From the NCBI RefSeq assembly GCF_040822065.1, contig NZ_CP162005.1:3472001-3536000 (forward strand): 64,000 nucleotides of DNA. The letters run 5' to 3'. Below are positions 9,284 through 18,762 of this stretch, piece by piece. The first letter of the stretch is position 1. Each line of letters opens with the position of its first letter. The position numbers were made by a program, and so were the translations under genes. Below the pieces are notes generated by a model. That model saw nothing but the letters and a program-made list of their open reading frames with translations. It was not told where the DNA came from and did no database searches. This DNA comes from Pedobacter sp. WC2423 (lineage in GTDB: Bacteria > Bacteroidota > Bacteroidia > Sphingobacteriales > Sphingobacteriaceae).

Positions 9284-9333
9284 CATAAATAAAATGCGGA
9301 CGTTTATGCAACTAATCAAATATTTTAACGTCC
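9284..9333. repeat. Two overlapping inverted repeats upstream of the DUF2807 gene
   Basis: GCATAAA (9284-9290) pairs with TTTATGC (9303-9309), and GGACGTT (9298-9304) pairs with AACGTCC (9327-9333). The arms overlap by two bases, so the two structures compete. They lie 20-70 nt before the ATG at 9354 and may be a leader switch or operator sites. Short arms make chance possible. Confidence 0.4.
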
Positions 9334-9353
9334 TATAAAAAAACCTAACAAAA

Positions 9354-10079
9354 ATGAAGAAATTAAATAGTTTACTCTTACTCGCCCTGCTTACGCTCGG
9401 TTCTCACGTTAACGCGACCTCTCCTATCCGGATTGCCAAATCTTTCAGTGAAGAAGAAAGACCTGTTGGAAGTTTCAAAGGAGTTGCTACAGGCGGCCCC
9501 CTGACTGTAAAAATCACGATGGGTAATAAAGAATCAATACGTCTGGAGGGTGATCAGGAAGCCATTGCTAACCTGACAACTGAAGTAATCTCAGGCCTTC
9601 TGACTATTAAACCAAAAACTAAATGGAATGACTGGTCAAGAAAATTCAACAGTGCCCATGTAACTGTTTACATCACAGCAAAAAAGATTACTTCCTTAAC
9701 TTTGAGCGGATCAGGTAATATCGTAGTGGAGAATGCCATTAACTCACCCGAACTCGTAGCAACCCTTAGCGGCTCTGGAGGCATTACTGCCAGTGCAAAT
9801 GTAAAATCATTTACAGGCACCATCAGTGGCTCGGGTTCAATTAAATTAAGCGGTAAAGCGGACGACTCAAACTTGACCCTGAGTGGATCAGGCGGTTTCA
9901 GAGGTAAAGATTTTGCCGTAAATGACCTGTCTGCTCAAATCAGCGGTTCAGCTAATATCAGCATCACAGCTAACAAAAGCATTGAAGCAGTAATCAGTGG
10001 CTCAGGCAGCATCCGTTATTCAGGAAATGCGACAGTTAAAAAAACAGTGATCGGATCCGGAAGTATAAGAAAAGAATAA
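9354..10079 (+). CDS. Head GIN domain protein (DUF2807), secreted beta-helix
   Basis: A 241-aa exported protein with an N-terminal signal peptide (LLLLALLTLGSHVNA). It carries a DUF2807 'putative auto-transporter adhesin, head GIN' domain: the strand pattern VKITMGNKESIRLEGDQEAI is followed by about six repeats containing SGSG (LSGSGNI, LSGSGGI, ISGSGSI and so on) about 20 residues apart, which should stack into a right-handed beta-helix. Proteins of this type are common in Bacteroidota and have no settled function. It has its own leader with dyads, so it is probably transcribed separately from the M1 gene 96 nt upstream, and it ends at a bidirectional terminator. Confidence 0.9.
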   Translation: MKKLNSLLLLALLTLGSHVNATSPIRIAKSFSEEERPVGSFKGVATGGPLTVKITMGNKESIRLEGDQEAIANLTTEVISGLLTIKPKTKWNDWSRKFNSAHVTVYITAKKITSLTLSGSGNIVVENAINSPELVATLSGSGGITASANVKSFTGTISGSGSIKLSGKADDSNLTLSGSGGFRGKDFAVNDLSAQISGSANISITANKSIEAVISGSGSIRYSGNATVKKTVIGSGSIRKE

Positions 10080-10101
10080 TTATTAACTCCCTATAATAAG
10101 A

Positions 10102-10134
10102 AAGGCCCTGTATTTCAAACAAATGCAGGGCCTT
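10102..10134. terminator. Bidirectional terminator
   Basis: AAGGCCCTG (10102-10110) pairs with CAGGGCCTT (10126-10134), with a further ATTT/AAAT inside after one mismatch and a 5-nt loop. It lies between convergent genes ending at 10079 (+) and 10153 (-). Confidence 0.8.
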
Positions 10135-10152
10135 CTGTTATTTACAACAATT

Positions 10153-11148
10153 TTATAAAGGCAAATTAAAAACATGGACCGACTGGTCCTTAAATTTCTG
10201 GTAAGCAGGCTGATCAGATTTCGCCTTATCAGAAACCACAACGATCTGTGTATCGCTGATAAAAGAAACACCCTCTATATTCGCATACAATACATTATTA
10301 CCTGACCCCACAACCCCACTGCTATTCCCTTTAGGAAACTCATAGGTCTTACCTCCGGTAATTGTCCAATCTGTACTGTTCAATGTACCAACCCACAATT
10401 TAGAATCCTGCTGCGAGGTAATTGCTACTCTGTTCCCATAAACAGTCAGCTCAGAATAATCAGTAAAACTTGCCGGAGAAGGCAGCGTAATTTCTGTAAC
10501 TTTCTGCCATTGGTTGTTATTTTTCTTTAAAACGGCAATCTTTCCTGTTCCTTCCACCAAACCCAGCAGATAGTCATCTCCACCACGGGCAACCCAGGCA
10601 ATTCCTTCAAATCCCTTATTGCTGTTTGCTTCTGTAAAATAGTAATCTGCCCATAAGCTGCTCTGATAAACCATATTTGAATTATACTCGCGGATACGTG
10701 GCTGATAGCGGCTGCCATGCTCTACAGCTTCTTCCACTACAAAGAAAGCCGGTGTACTTTTAGCTGCATAAGTGATCCCTTCAAATCCTGAATCACCTGA
10801 GCCCGAACCAAGCAAACTGTTCTCATTGCTATTCTCCGGTAAAGTCTGCCTGATCTTGGCAATCTCAAAGCGATTATCAGAAGCCACATAAAAATAACCA
10901 TTCAGATAATAAACCCCACTGGCTTCAAACTTATCATCCTTATTATAGCCTTTAATCAACTTATAGATTTTCGCCTCCGCAATCGGAGCTGCCAGTACTG
11001 TAACTCCGGCAGCAGAAGCAGCAACAGCTGGAGAAGCAGCTTGTGCTGAAGAAAGACGCTCCGGTACAACACGGTCATTCGCCTTTTTACAGGCAAAAAA
11101 AGACACCGCTACAAGAGCGGTGCAAATTAACACTTTAATATTTTTCAT
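10153..11148 (-). CDS. Putative beta-propeller lipoprotein, function unknown
   Basis: 331 aa if started at MKNIKVLICTALV (11148); an ATG seven codons upstream would spoil the signal peptide. The lipobox SFFAC gives a lipidated Cys near residue 19, followed by an Ala/Ser-rich linker. The rest has repeated blocks such as EASGVYYLNGYFYVAS, FEGITYAAKSTPAFFVVEE, FEGIAWVARGGDDYLLGLVE and NIEGVSFISDTQIVVVSDK, the pattern of a beta-propeller of the SdiA-regulated or phytase-like esterase group. The periodic GFEGI motifs support this, but I cannot assign a substrate. No operon partner is evident. It could be a surface or periplasmic sensor or enzyme. Confidence 0.8.
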   Translation of the reverse strand: MKNIKVLICTALVAVSFFACKKANDRVVPERLSSAQAASPAVAASAAGVTVLAAPIAEAKIYKLIKGYNKDDKFEASGVYYLNGYFYVASDNRFEIAKIRQTLPENSNENSLLGSGSGDSGFEGITYAAKSTPAFFVVEEAVEHGSRYQPRIREYNSNMVYQSSLWADYYFTEANSNKGFEGIAWVARGGDDYLLGLVEGTGKIAVLKKNNNQWQKVTEITLPSPASFTDYSELTVYGNRVAITSQQDSKLWVGTLNSTDWTITGGKTYEFPKGNSSGVVGSGNNVLYANIEGVSFISDTQIVVVSDKAKSDQPAYQKFKDQSVHVFNLPL

Positions 11149-11273
11149 AGGTATACGATTTACCTGCAATATCCACTATAACTATCAATAAAATAACTTG
11201 TTTTTGTTATTTTTTCGTTAAAAAACAAAACATGCCCTTAAACGCTTCTGCAGCTTTTAAAAAGGACTAAATT

Positions 11274-12164
11274 TTAAAATTGGTATCCTAAAGCCCAGAA
11301 ATTCTGTACATAGTTAATCTTCTGACTTGCCTTATCCAGATCATCCCTGCCCGTAGTATGGACAGTTTTCAAATTAGTTGCCCCAACCTTTGTTGTATTC
11401 TGAATGTACAATCCCCTGGTCACATAAAACTTCAGACCAATTTTAGCAGAAAAACCATAACCAGCAACATTCCAGTGATTATTTCTTCCCTGCTCAAATA
11501 AACGTACATCCGACCTTGGTACCATCATACCGCCACCAAGACCAGTCTCTAAAGTTAAAGAAGTCTGTTTGGAAGGTGCAACCCAGATATCATCATAACG
11601 CTCAATCTCAATATTCGCATAATTGAACCCGTCAGTATGCTCATAAGTAAGCATCTTACTCGTTACATCAATCATTTGTCCATTATATGTTCCCGCAAGC
11701 GCACCAGTAGGTACACCAGGTTCAGAAATATTCTCTCCGATCACACCAGTAATCGCTACCCTTTGCGGAATATCCATGACATACTTCATGTGATCCCAAC
11801 CAATCGAAACACTATAATTATCCGAAATAAAATAACCTACACGAAGATTATACTGAGGCTCAGAGACCTTTGACGGATTTAAATAGTTCCACTTTAACGG
11901 AGACTGCCTGTCATGGGCAACTACATCCTTCAATGTAAAATCATAATTAGGCCCTGTAAAGTTAATATCACTCTTTCCATACCATGAATGATTATATCCC
12001 CAATGCACAAAAAAATCACCTTTTCTGGAGAAATTTCTCTTGATCTCATTAGAAAATATACTCTTTCCAATCTTTACCGGATTATCCGTTGTATTTGTAG
12101 TTTCTTGTGCCTTCGTTTTTTTACCAAAAACCAGGAACAACAATAATAAGTAGCTTTTTTTCAC
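11274..12164 (-). CDS. Outer membrane beta-barrel protein, function unknown, GTG start
   Basis: A 296-aa protein when started at the GTG at 12164 (VKKSYLLLLFLVFGKKTKAQ), which gives a signal peptide ending in ..KAQ. The longer reading up to 12278 adds a Cys-rich stretch unlike any signal peptide and runs into the sucB terminator. The mature part has alternating hydrophobic/polar strands with many aromatics (YNLRVGYFISDNYSVSIGWDHMKYV, TSLTLETGLGGGMM, GLKFYVTRGLYIQN) and ends ..QNFWALGYQF, with a C-terminal Phe as in outer membrane barrels. I do not recognise the family. The gene is monocistronic. Confidence 0.75.
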   Translation of the reverse strand: MKKSYLLLLFLVFGKKTKAQETTNTTDNPVKIGKSIFSNEIKRNFSRKGDFFVHWGYNHSWYGKSDINFTGPNYDFTLKDVVAHDRQSPLKWNYLNPSKVSEPQYNLRVGYFISDNYSVSIGWDHMKYVMDIPQRVAITGVIGENISEPGVPTGALAGTYNGQMIDVTSKMLTYEHTDGFNYANIEIERYDDIWVAPSKQTSLTLETGLGGGMMVPRSDVRLFEQGRNNHWNVAGYGFSAKIGLKFYVTRGLYIQNTTKVGATNLKTVHTTGRDDLDKASQKINYVQNFWALGYQF

Positions 12165-12168
12165 CTCA

Positions 12169-12176
12169 CAAAAGTA
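12169..12176 (-). promoter_or_regulatory. -7 promoter box abutting the GTG start
   Basis: TACTTTTG on the minus strand fits TAnnTTTG but ends only 4 nt before the GTG at 12164. If real, transcription would start at or next to the start codon, giving a leaderless mRNA. No -33 TTG is seen at the right spacing. Confidence 0.35.
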
Positions 12177-12243
12177 CTGAAATCCTATCGAAAACGAATT
12201 TTCGCAAAACATATGACACGAACAAGACGCAATAAAAAACAAA

Positions 12244-12275
12244 AAAATCCTGCCGTAACAAAACGGCAGGATTTT
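12244..12275 (-). terminator. Rho-independent terminator of the sucAB operon
   Basis: A perfect 13-bp stem, AAAATCCTGCCGT (12244-12256) against 12263-12275, has a 6-nt loop and is followed on the minus strand by a T-run. It lies 22 nt past the sucB stop. Confidence 0.92.
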
Positions 12276-12296
12276 CAAAAATATATTAATCAGTAA

Positions 12297-13529
12297 TTAT
12301 ACGCCTAACAACAAACGTGCAGGATCTTCTAATAACTGTTTTACTCTAACTAAGAATCCAACTGACTCTCTGCCATCAATGATTCTGTGATCATAAGATA
12401 AAGCAAGATACATCATCGGGCGAACCACAACTTCACCTTTTTCTGCAATCGGACGCTCAATAATATTGTGCATGCCTAAAATCGCAGACTGAGGCGCATT
12501 GATAATTGGCGTAGACATCATCGAACCAAATACACCACCATTAGTGATTGTAAACGTTCCACCAGTCATTTCTTCCAAAGTCAATTTACTATCACGCGCT
12601 TTAGTTGCCAGCTCAATTACAGACTTTTCAATCTGTGCAAGTGTCATGCTCTCTGCATTTCTGATAATTGGAACAACCAATCCTTTAGGTGCAGAAACAG
12701 CAATAGAAATATCTACGAAATCATTGTAAACAACAGACTCCCCATCAATACGTGCATTTACAGCAGGGAAATCTTTCATAGCCTCACAAACAGCTTTCGT
12801 AAAGAAACTCATGAAACCTAAACCAACACCATATTTCTCTTTAAACTGATCTTTATATTTTCCGCGAAGATCCATGATCGGTTTCATGTTCACTTCGTTA
12901 AAAGTAGTTAACATAGCCGTTTCATTCTTCACTGCAACTAAACGTTTCGCAACGGTTTTGCGCAATGGAGACATTTTTTCTTTGCGTTCATTTCTTGAAC
13001 CTGCAACCGGTGCAGCTACAGTTGGTGCAGCTTTTTCAGGAGCCTTAGCCGCTGGTGCAGCCGTTTTCTCCGCTTTAAGCGCATCATCTTTTGTAATTCT
13101 GCCATCCACACCAGAGCCTTTAACAGCTGCTGCGTCAACACCTTTTTCTGCAAGAATTTTACCCGCTGCCGGTGAAGGGGTACCCGTTGCATAACTCCCG
13201 CCGTTTCTTTCCGCTACCGGAGCAGCAGGCTGAGCATCATTAACCACTGCTTTTTCCTCAGCAGCTGGTGCTGCCGCTTTTTCCGGAGCAGCTCCACTAG
13301 TTTCGATAGAACAAACTACAGCACCTATAGCCAGCGTATCGCCTTCGGCCGCCACTATTTTCAAAGTTCCGGCTTGCTCAGCAGTTAATTCAAAAGTTGC
13401 TTTATCAGACTCTAACTCGGCGATTACTTCATCCATTTCTACGGCATCACCATCATTCTTCACCCAACGGGATAAAACAACTTCGGTAATTGATTCGCCT
13501 ACTGGCGGAACTTTTATTTCTAGACTCAT
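12297..13529 (-). CDS. sucB: 2-oxoglutarate dehydrogenase E2, dihydrolipoyl succinyltransferase
   Basis: A 410-aa core enzyme of the TCA-cycle 2-oxoglutarate dehydrogenase complex; it transfers the succinyl group from lipoyl-lysine to CoA. Residues 1-76 are the lipoyl domain with the lipoylated Lys in [11 protein letters not shown]. An Ala/Pro/Lys-rich linker and a peripheral-subunit-binding domain ([31 protein letters not shown], about residues 118-150) follow, then a second Ala-rich linker. The catalytic domain starts near residue 180 and ends with the active-site [11 protein letters not shown], containing the catalytic His and Asp. It follows sucA by 20 nt. E3 is the lpdA product at 1.9-3.3 kb. 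Confidence 0.97.
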   Translation of the reverse strand: MSLEIKVPPVGESITEVVLSRWVKNDGDAVEMDEVIAELESDKATFELTAEQAGTLKIVAAEGDTLAIGAVVCSIETSGAAPEKAAAPAAEEKAVVNDAQPAAPVAERNGGSYATGTPSPAAGKILAEKGVDAAAVKGSGVDGRITKDDALKAEKTAAPAAKAPEKAAPTVAAPVAGSRNERKEKMSPLRKTVAKRLVAVKNETAMLTTFNEVNMKPIMDLRGKYKDQFKEKYGVGLGFMSFFTKAVCEAMKDFPAVNARIDGESVVYNDFVDISIAVSAPKGLVVPIIRNAESMTLAQIEKSVIELATKARDSKLTLEEMTGGTFTITNGGVFGSMMSTPIINAPQSAILGMHNIIERPIAEKGEVVVRPMMYLALSYDHRIIDGRESVGFLVRVKQLLEDPARLLLGV

Positions 13530-13549
13530 AATTGATGTATTATATTTTT

Positions 13550-16345
13550 CTAATCTACGTTATATGCTTTATTCACTGATTTCTTGGCAATTTTCTGATC
13601 CACCTCAGTTACAGGTGCTGCAAAAGATTTTGCCAGAATATAAGCTTGCTCATCTGCATGCTGCTTCGCAAATCCAGTTGCAGTACTGCTGCTTTCTTTT
13701 CTTGAAATCACTTCAATAGCACTGAATACTGTCTTTCTTGTTTTACGCAACAAATAAGGCCATGCACCCATGTTTTCAGGCTCTTCCTGAACCCATATAG
13801 CTTCTTTCGCATTTTTATAACCTTTATAAACTGCTTCCATTTGTTTCAATGGCGTAGGATATAACTGCTCAACACGAACAATCGCAACATTTTTGATCTC
13901 CTCTTTCTGTTGTTTCTCTAACAATTCGTAGTAAATTTTACCACTGCAGAACAACACTCTGTCTACCTCATTAGCCTTTACATTCGCATCATTGATTACC
14001 TCCTGGAATTTACCATCAGTAAACTCTTCCAGTTTAGAAACACAAAGCGGATGACGCAATAAGCTTTTAGGAGTGAAAACGATCAATGGCTTTCTGAAAT
14101 CACGTTTAAACTGACGACGGATTGCATGGAAAAAGTTAGCCGGAGTAGTACAGTTCGTTACCTGCATATTGTAATCTGCACAAAGCTCCATAAAACGCTC
14201 AATCCTTGCAGAAGAGTGCTCCGGACCTTGTCCTTCATAACCATGAGGCAATAACATCACTAACCCGTTTTCACGCTGCCATTTTGTTTCCGCACTTGCG
14301 ATATACTGATCGACAACAATCTGTGCTCCATTAAAGAAATCACCAAACTGCGCTTCCCAGATTGTTAAAGCATTTGGATTTGCCATTGCATAACCATACT
14401 CAAACCCCAAAACGCCATATTCTGATAAATGAGAATTGTAAATATCAAATGGAGCCTGCTGATCAGAAAGGTTACTTAAAGGGATATACTCTTCTTCAGA
14501 ATCTTCCAGAGTTAACACAGCATGACGGTGTGAAAATGTACCACGCTCCACATCCTGTCCGCTTAAACGAACTCTCTTACCTTCAGTAAGCAAAGTTGCA
14601 TAAGCCAGCTGCTCACCCATTGCCCAATCAAAAACATAACTTGAAGTAGCCATTTTATTACGCTCAGCAAATAGTTTTTCAATTTTCTTGAAGAACTTCT
14701 TATCCGAAGGTAAAGTACTGATCCTTTTTGCAATCTCTAATAGAGTAGTTTTTTTAACAGACGTATCCGGAGAAGTAACGAAATCTTCCGCACTGGCAAT
14801 TCTCATGTCTGACCATGCACCAGCAAACTTCACACCTTTATAAGTAGAAGTAACTTCTTTAGCCTCATTTAACCTCTCCTGTAAAATACCACGGAATTCA
14901 ACTTCCATTTCTTTTGCCAGGCTGGCCTCCATTTTACCTTCACCAATCAATTGTTTGATATAGATATCTCTTGGATTAGCATGCTGCTCGATGCTTTTGT
15001 ATAATAAAGGCTGAGTGAACTTAGGTTCATCCGCTTCATTATGACCGAACCTGCGGTAACACAGGATATCGATGAAAACATCATTTTTATATTTCTGACG
15101 GTATTCCATAGCCAGGTTGATCGCATAAACCAACGCTTCCACGTCATCCCCATTCACATGGAAAACAGGCGAAAGCGTTACCTTAGCAATATCTGTACAA
15201 TAAGTACTGGTACGGCCGTCTTTATAATTTGTAGTAAAACCAATCTGATTATTAATTACCAGGTGAATGGTACCGCCGGTTTTATAGCCATCCAGACCAG
15301 CCATTTGAATCACTTCATAAACGATCCCCTGTCCGGCAACTGAAGCGTCACCATGAATAAGAATAGGCGCAATACGCGAATCATCACCACCGTATTTGAA
15401 ATCAATTTTAGAACGGGTCATTCCTTCAACCACACCATTTACTGTTTCCAGGTGGGATGGGTTAGGACATAAACTCAAATGCACACTTTTTCCGTCATTC
15501 GTAGTTACATCCGTAGAATAACCAAGGTGGTACTTCACGTCACCTCCAAAAGGAGATTCTGCACTGTAACCTTTACCTTCAAACTCTGCGAAAATATCTT
15601 TGTAAGTTTTTTGCATGATATTGGCAAGAACGTTCAAACGCCCTCTGTGTGCCATACCAATTACAAATTCTTCAATTCCCATTGCAGAACCCTTTTCAAT
15701 CACTGAATCCAGTGCAGGAATTAAAGCCTCAGCTCCTTCTAAAGAGAATCTCTTCTGACCAAGAAATTTAGTTCCTAAAAAGTTTTCAAAGCTTACTGCT
15801 TCATTTAACTTTTTAAGGATTCTTCTTTTCTCTTCAATGGAGAAATTTGGAGTGTTCTGCACACTTTCCATTTTATTTTCAATCCAGCTCAATACCTCAG
15901 GTGTACGAACGAATTTATATTCCGCACCGATTGATCTGCAATAAGTTCTTTTCAGAAAGGTTACAATATCGCTTAGTTTGGCAGCACCAATTCCAAGTTC
16001 TATACTCGAATTGAAAATAGTGTCCAAGTCAGTCTGGCTTAAACCGAAGTTTTCTATATCAAGCGTTGGTAAATGATGACGTCTCTCTCTTACCGGGTTT
16101 GTTTGAGTAAACAAATGACCCCGCTGGCGATAGCCATTGATCAGATTTAAGACATTCACTTCTTTTAAAAAATGTTCGGGAGTTGCTTCACTGGCTACGC
16201 CTGCATCTGCTCCTCTTCCAAAATCAAACCCTTCAAAAAACTTCTGCCAGCCGAATTCAACCGCATTAGGATCTTCTTTATAAGCTTGATAAATAGAATC
16301 GATGTATTCGGCATTTGCGCCGTTGAGATAAGATAAATTATCCAT
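13550..16345 (-). CDS. sucA: 2-oxoglutarate dehydrogenase E1 component
   Basis: A 931-aa thiamine-diphosphate enzyme that decarboxylates 2-oxoglutarate and passes the succinyl group to the E2 lipoyl arm. The N-terminal helix [22 protein letters not shown] is the family E2-binding segment. [15 protein letters not shown] carries the His-Arg substrate residues. [13 protein letters not shown] and the [13 protein letters not shown] region bind ThDP and Mg. [18 protein letters not shown] is in the C-terminal half. Length and order are normal. It is the first gene of a sucA-sucB operon, with a TAATTTTG -7 box about 27 nt upstream. Confidence 0.98.
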   Translation of the reverse strand: MDNLSYLNGANAEYIDSIYQAYKEDPNAVEFGWQKFFEGFDFGRGADAGVASEATPEHFLKEVNVLNLINGYRQRGHLFTQTNPVRERRHHLPTLDIENFGLSQTDLDTIFNSSIELGIGAAKLSDIVTFLKRTYCRSIGAEYKFVRTPEVLSWIENKMESVQNTPNFSIEEKRRILKKLNEAVSFENFLGTKFLGQKRFSLEGAEALIPALDSVIEKGSAMGIEEFVIGMAHRGRLNVLANIMQKTYKDIFAEFEGKGYSAESPFGGDVKYHLGYSTDVTTNDGKSVHLSLCPNPSHLETVNGVVEGMTRSKIDFKYGGDDSRIAPILIHGDASVAGQGIVYEVIQMAGLDGYKTGGTIHLVINNQIGFTTNYKDGRTSTYCTDIAKVTLSPVFHVNGDDVEALVYAINLAMEYRQKYKNDVFIDILCYRRFGHNEADEPKFTQPLLYKSIEQHANPRDIYIKQLIGEGKMEASLAKEMEVEFRGILQERLNEAKEVTSTYKGVKFAGAWSDMRIASAEDFVTSPDTSVKKTTLLEIAKRISTLPSDKKFFKKIEKLFAERNKMATSSYVFDWAMGEQLAYATLLTEGKRVRLSGQDVERGTFSHRHAVLTLEDSEEEYIPLSNLSDQQAPFDIYNSHLSEYGVLGFEYGYAMANPNALTIWEAQFGDFFNGAQIVVDQYIASAETKWQRENGLVMLLPHGYEGQGPEHSSARIERFMELCADYNMQVTNCTTPANFFHAIRRQFKRDFRKPLIVFTPKSLLRHPLCVSKLEEFTDGKFQEVINDANVKANEVDRVLFCSGKIYYELLEKQQKEEIKNVAIVRVEQLYPTPLKQMEAVYKGYKNAKEAIWVQEEPENMGAWPYLLRKTRKTVFSAIEVISRKESSSTATGFAKQHADEQAYILAKSFAAPVTEVDQKIAKKSVNKAYNVD

Positions 16346-16371
16346 TGTTTAAGAATTGGTATAAGTATGGC

Positions 16372-16379
16372 AAAATTAG
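16372..16379 (-). promoter_or_regulatory. -7 promoter box of sucA
   Basis: TAATTTTG on the minus strand fits TAnnTTTG and lies 26 nt before the sucA ATG. No clear -33 TTG. Confidence 0.5.
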
Positions 16380-16399
16380 GATTTTACCTTTAAAAACAG

Positions 16400-17278
16400 C
16401 TATAAATCATCAAGAAATTCTACGATTTCACAAACCTTTTTAAGTGGTGTCAGCCTATCGTCAAGAAGTATGTCAAATTCAGAGATTAAACTGCCGGCAA
16501 CCAGCAGAGGCACGTCCATATAGTCCATCACCTTAGTCAATATTTTATTGATGTCTTTTCCAAGATTCAGAGAAGTAAGTACAATAAAAGCGTAATCAGG
16601 TTTATAATGTAAAATCACTTTTTTCAGATCACTATAGGGAATTTCCTGTCCAAGATACAGTGTATCCATGCCACATCGTTTGAGTAAATAACGGGCAAAG
16701 AGTAAACCTATCTCATGCATTTCGGCTTCCGGAAGGAATAACAGGAATCTTTTACGATCTTTTCTATCTGGCTTAGAGATCTTGTCAATCTCCACAATCA
16801 TCCTGTCCCTGATCAGATTGGAAGCAAAATGTTCATGTGAAGGATCTATAGCACCAGTTTGCCACAACATACCAACCTTTTTCATAAATGGAAAAAGTAC
16901 AAGGTCCATGGTATCAATTAAGCCTAACTCCTCAATACAACCAGAAAGAATTTCAGCAAATGCAGTTTCGTCATATTTTAAGGCGGCATCAGAAAGGCGC
17001 AGCACCTGTACAGTGTCATTGTTATAATCCGCTTGTAATTGCAGCACAAGGTCATTGATCTGTGCCTTATCCATTTTCGCAATGCGGCTGATTTTGTAAC
17101 CTTTTTCATTCAAAGTCACAATATTAAGCAGATCCTTCAGGTCTTCCTCTTCGTAATATCTGATATTTGTAGCCGTTCTTTTTGGAGGCACCAGATTATA
17201 CCGGGCCTCCCAAGCCCTGATTGTATGCGCTTTAATGCCTATTAAGCTTTCTATATCGCTGATTGAGAATCTTTTCAC
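16400..17278 (-). CDS. MerR-family regulator with B12-binding domain (CarH/LitR-like)
   Basis: A 292-aa protein with a GTG start (17276-17278); the ATG just upstream is out of frame and stops after two codons. Residues 1-70 are a MerR winged helix (FSISDIESLIGIKAHTIRAWEARYNLVPPKR). Residues about 90-165 form a four-helix cap with W139 and E149-H150 in the CarH-type W-x9-EH arrangement. Residues about 176-290 are a Rossmann cobalamin fold with E186-M-H188-E-I-G191, the ExHxxG lower-ligand motif. Such proteins repress light-induced genes until adenosylcobalamin is photolysed. It lies 72 nt downstream of a cryptochrome gene and near phrB, supporting a light-response role. Oddly, Q140 occupies the place of the CarH His that forms the light-state bis-His adduct. 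Confidence 0.88.
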   Translation of the reverse strand: MKRFSISDIESLIGIKAHTIRAWEARYNLVPPKRTATNIRYYEEEDLKDLLNIVTLNEKGYKISRIAKMDKAQINDLVLQLQADYNNDTVQVLRLSDAALKYDETAFAEILSGCIEELGLIDTMDLVLFPFMKKVGMLWQTGAIDPSHEHFASNLIRDRMIVEIDKISKPDRKDRKRFLLFLPEAEMHEIGLLFARYLLKRCGMDTLYLGQEIPYSDLKKVILHYKPDYAFIVLTSLNLGKDINKILTKVMDYMDVPLLVAGSLISEFDILLDDRLTPLKKVCEIVEFLDDL

Positions 17279-17295
17279 TTCATGTGATAACGCTC

Positions 17296-17345
17296 TTAAA
17301 CAAAAAATGTTTTAAATATTTTTTTTGTTTAACCTGCGCCAGGTT
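17296..17345. promoter_or_regulatory. Tandem dyads in the cry-merR gap, candidate operator
   Basis: TTAAACAAAAAA (17296-17307) and TTTTTTGTTTAA (17321-17332) are exact reverse complements 13 nt apart. AACCTG-cgc-CAGGTT (17331-17345) adjoins them and shares two bases. The 72-nt gap between the cryptochrome stop and the merR GTG is almost filled by them. MerR/CarH tetramers bind extended dyads, so autoregulation is plausible. The A/T-rich dyad might instead be a weak terminator. Confidence 0.5.
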
Positions 17346-17350
17346 TTTTA

Positions 17351-18598
17351 TTAAATATCCTGAACTTCTATATCCAGCAATTTGATTTGTTTATCTAAAT
17401 CAAACGCATTTTTAGAACGGGTATCTTTTCCGCCTCCTGCTACATAAGCCCAGTTGCCCCAATTGCTGGCCGGTGAATAATCAATTAGTTTTTGTTCAAA
17501 ATAACCAGCCCCGTCAATCCAGTTTAACTTTAAGATATAAATCAGGTAAGTAGCCACCAGTAAACGTCCTGTATGTGTAATAAAGCCAGATTCATTTAGT
17601 TCTGTCATATATTGGTCCACAACAGGATTACCTGTATTTCCGTCTTTCCATTCTTGTAAATTCCGGATATATTCTTCAGTTTGCGGAAATTCCTTTATTT
17701 CTACAATATCCTTGAAATAATCCACACTATGCTTTTTGAACATAAATCTGAAGAAGTCTCTCCACAACAAGCCTAATATCAATTGCGTAAAATGACTGTT
17801 AGCCCCAAATTGATGTTCGGCGTTTTTCACTGCCCAATATACTTTTCTTGGAGACAATGCACCTACAGCAAGCCAGGGAGACAATTTAGAAGTGAAAGTA
17901 TGCTGAGCAGCATGTGCCTTGCTACTACGGATATAAATTTCAGACCCGGCGGCAAATAACTCTTGTAAATGTTTTATTCCCTCTTCTTCACCACCAGATA
18001 AATTCGTCAGAAAAGCACCGCCGCATTCAGGCAGCTCTCCCCAGTCTTCCACCGTCACAAAATTAATCTGTTCAGGTGCGGGAAAACAATCTTTGACGAT
18101 GGCATCTCTTTCCGTCTTTTTCTTAAACTGAGAAAAAACGTCAGGAATATCTTTAATAGGAAATGGGAGATCTTCTTTATTGTAAAGGGTATGCCCAATA
18201 AAATGTTTCAGGTTTATTCTCAATTTCCATAATAAATCTTCTACATTCGATGAAACCATAGTTTCTTCAGTTGCGACCTCTCTATGGTGATAAACCTCTG
18301 CAATTTCATATTGCTCCACAAGTGCAGAAATATGATCTTCGGGAGTACCAGTGATGACCAAAAGATTACCGCCCAGTTTTTTCAATGATTCGCGCAAAGC
18401 AGAGACGCTTTCTGCTAAAAATTGAAATCTGTTGTGCACTGCTTTGTTTCCTTCTGCAGCAGTACATTCAAAATGGCGAGGATCAAAAAAATAAACAGGA
18501 AGGATACTATCAGACTTACTGATCGCTTCTACTAACATTTCGTTGTCATGTAACCGCAAATCATTTCTAAACCAGACAAGTATTTTCCTAGATTCCAT
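17351..18598 (-). CDS. DASH-type cryptochrome / photolyase
   Basis: A 415-aa FAD photolyase/cryptochrome family protein. The N-terminal alpha/beta photolyase domain begins RKILVWFRNDLRLHDNEMLVEA. The C-terminal FAD domain contains FTSKLSPWLAVGALSPRKVYWAV, LLWRDFFRFMFKKHS and PASNWGNWAYVAGGGKDTRSKNAF. The last motif (D/P-A-SNWGNW-Y-AG) marks the DASH subgroup rather than class I CPD enzymes. DASH proteins repair cyclobutane dimers in single-stranded DNA and may also signal. It lies upstream of the merR-like gene on the same strand and is divergent from the epimerase-phrB pair, with a TATTTTTG -7 box 29 nt before its ATG. Confidence 0.92.
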   Translation of the reverse strand: MESRKILVWFRNDLRLHDNEMLVEAISKSDSILPVYFFDPRHFECTAAEGNKAVHNRFQFLAESVSALRESLKKLGGNLLVITGTPEDHISALVEQYEIAEVYHHREVATEETMVSSNVEDLLWKLRINLKHFIGHTLYNKEDLPFPIKDIPDVFSQFKKKTERDAIVKDCFPAPEQINFVTVEDWGELPECGGAFLTNLSGGEEEGIKHLQELFAAGSEIYIRSSKAHAAQHTFTSKLSPWLAVGALSPRKVYWAVKNAEHQFGANSHFTQLILGLLWRDFFRFMFKKHSVDYFKDIVEIKEFPQTEEYIRNLQEWKDGNTGNPVVDQYMTELNESGFITHTGRLLVATYLIYILKLNWIDGAGYFEQKLIDYSPASNWGNWAYVAGGGKDTRSKNAFDLDKQIKLLDIEVQDI

Positions 18599-18627
18599 TA
18601 TTTAGCCTAAAGTTTTGTTGTAATCTC

Positions 18628-18635
18628 CAAAAATA
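18628..18635 (-). promoter_or_regulatory. -7 promoter box of the cryptochrome gene
   Basis: TATTTTTG on the minus strand fits TAnnTTTG, 29 nt before the ATG at 18598. A -33 TTG at canonical spacing is not seen; a MerR-activated or MerR-repressed promoter need not have one. Confidence 0.45.
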
Positions 18636-18762
18636 TACCATTTTTATCCTAACATCTAATACACAAAGTAATATTTACATAACCGCAACAAAAGTTTAGT
18701 TAAAAATCACGTTTAAACAGTTTTCTCAGAAACAAAAACACGAGTATTAAAGTTTATCTTAA

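Noticed and set aside
12165..12278. Longer N-terminus for the outer membrane barrel gene
   Set aside because: It adds a Cys-rich stretch, overlaps the sucB terminator and hides the signal peptide.
12874..13194. 106-codon Ala-rich frame antisense to sucB
   Set aside because: It mirrors the Ala/Pro/Lys-rich linker of the E2 protein; an open antisense frame is expected there.
17331..17350. Plus-strand terminator (AACCTG-cgc-CAGGTT plus T-run)
   Set aside because: No plus-strand gene ends here; both flanking genes are on the minus strand, so it is listed only as part of the dyads.
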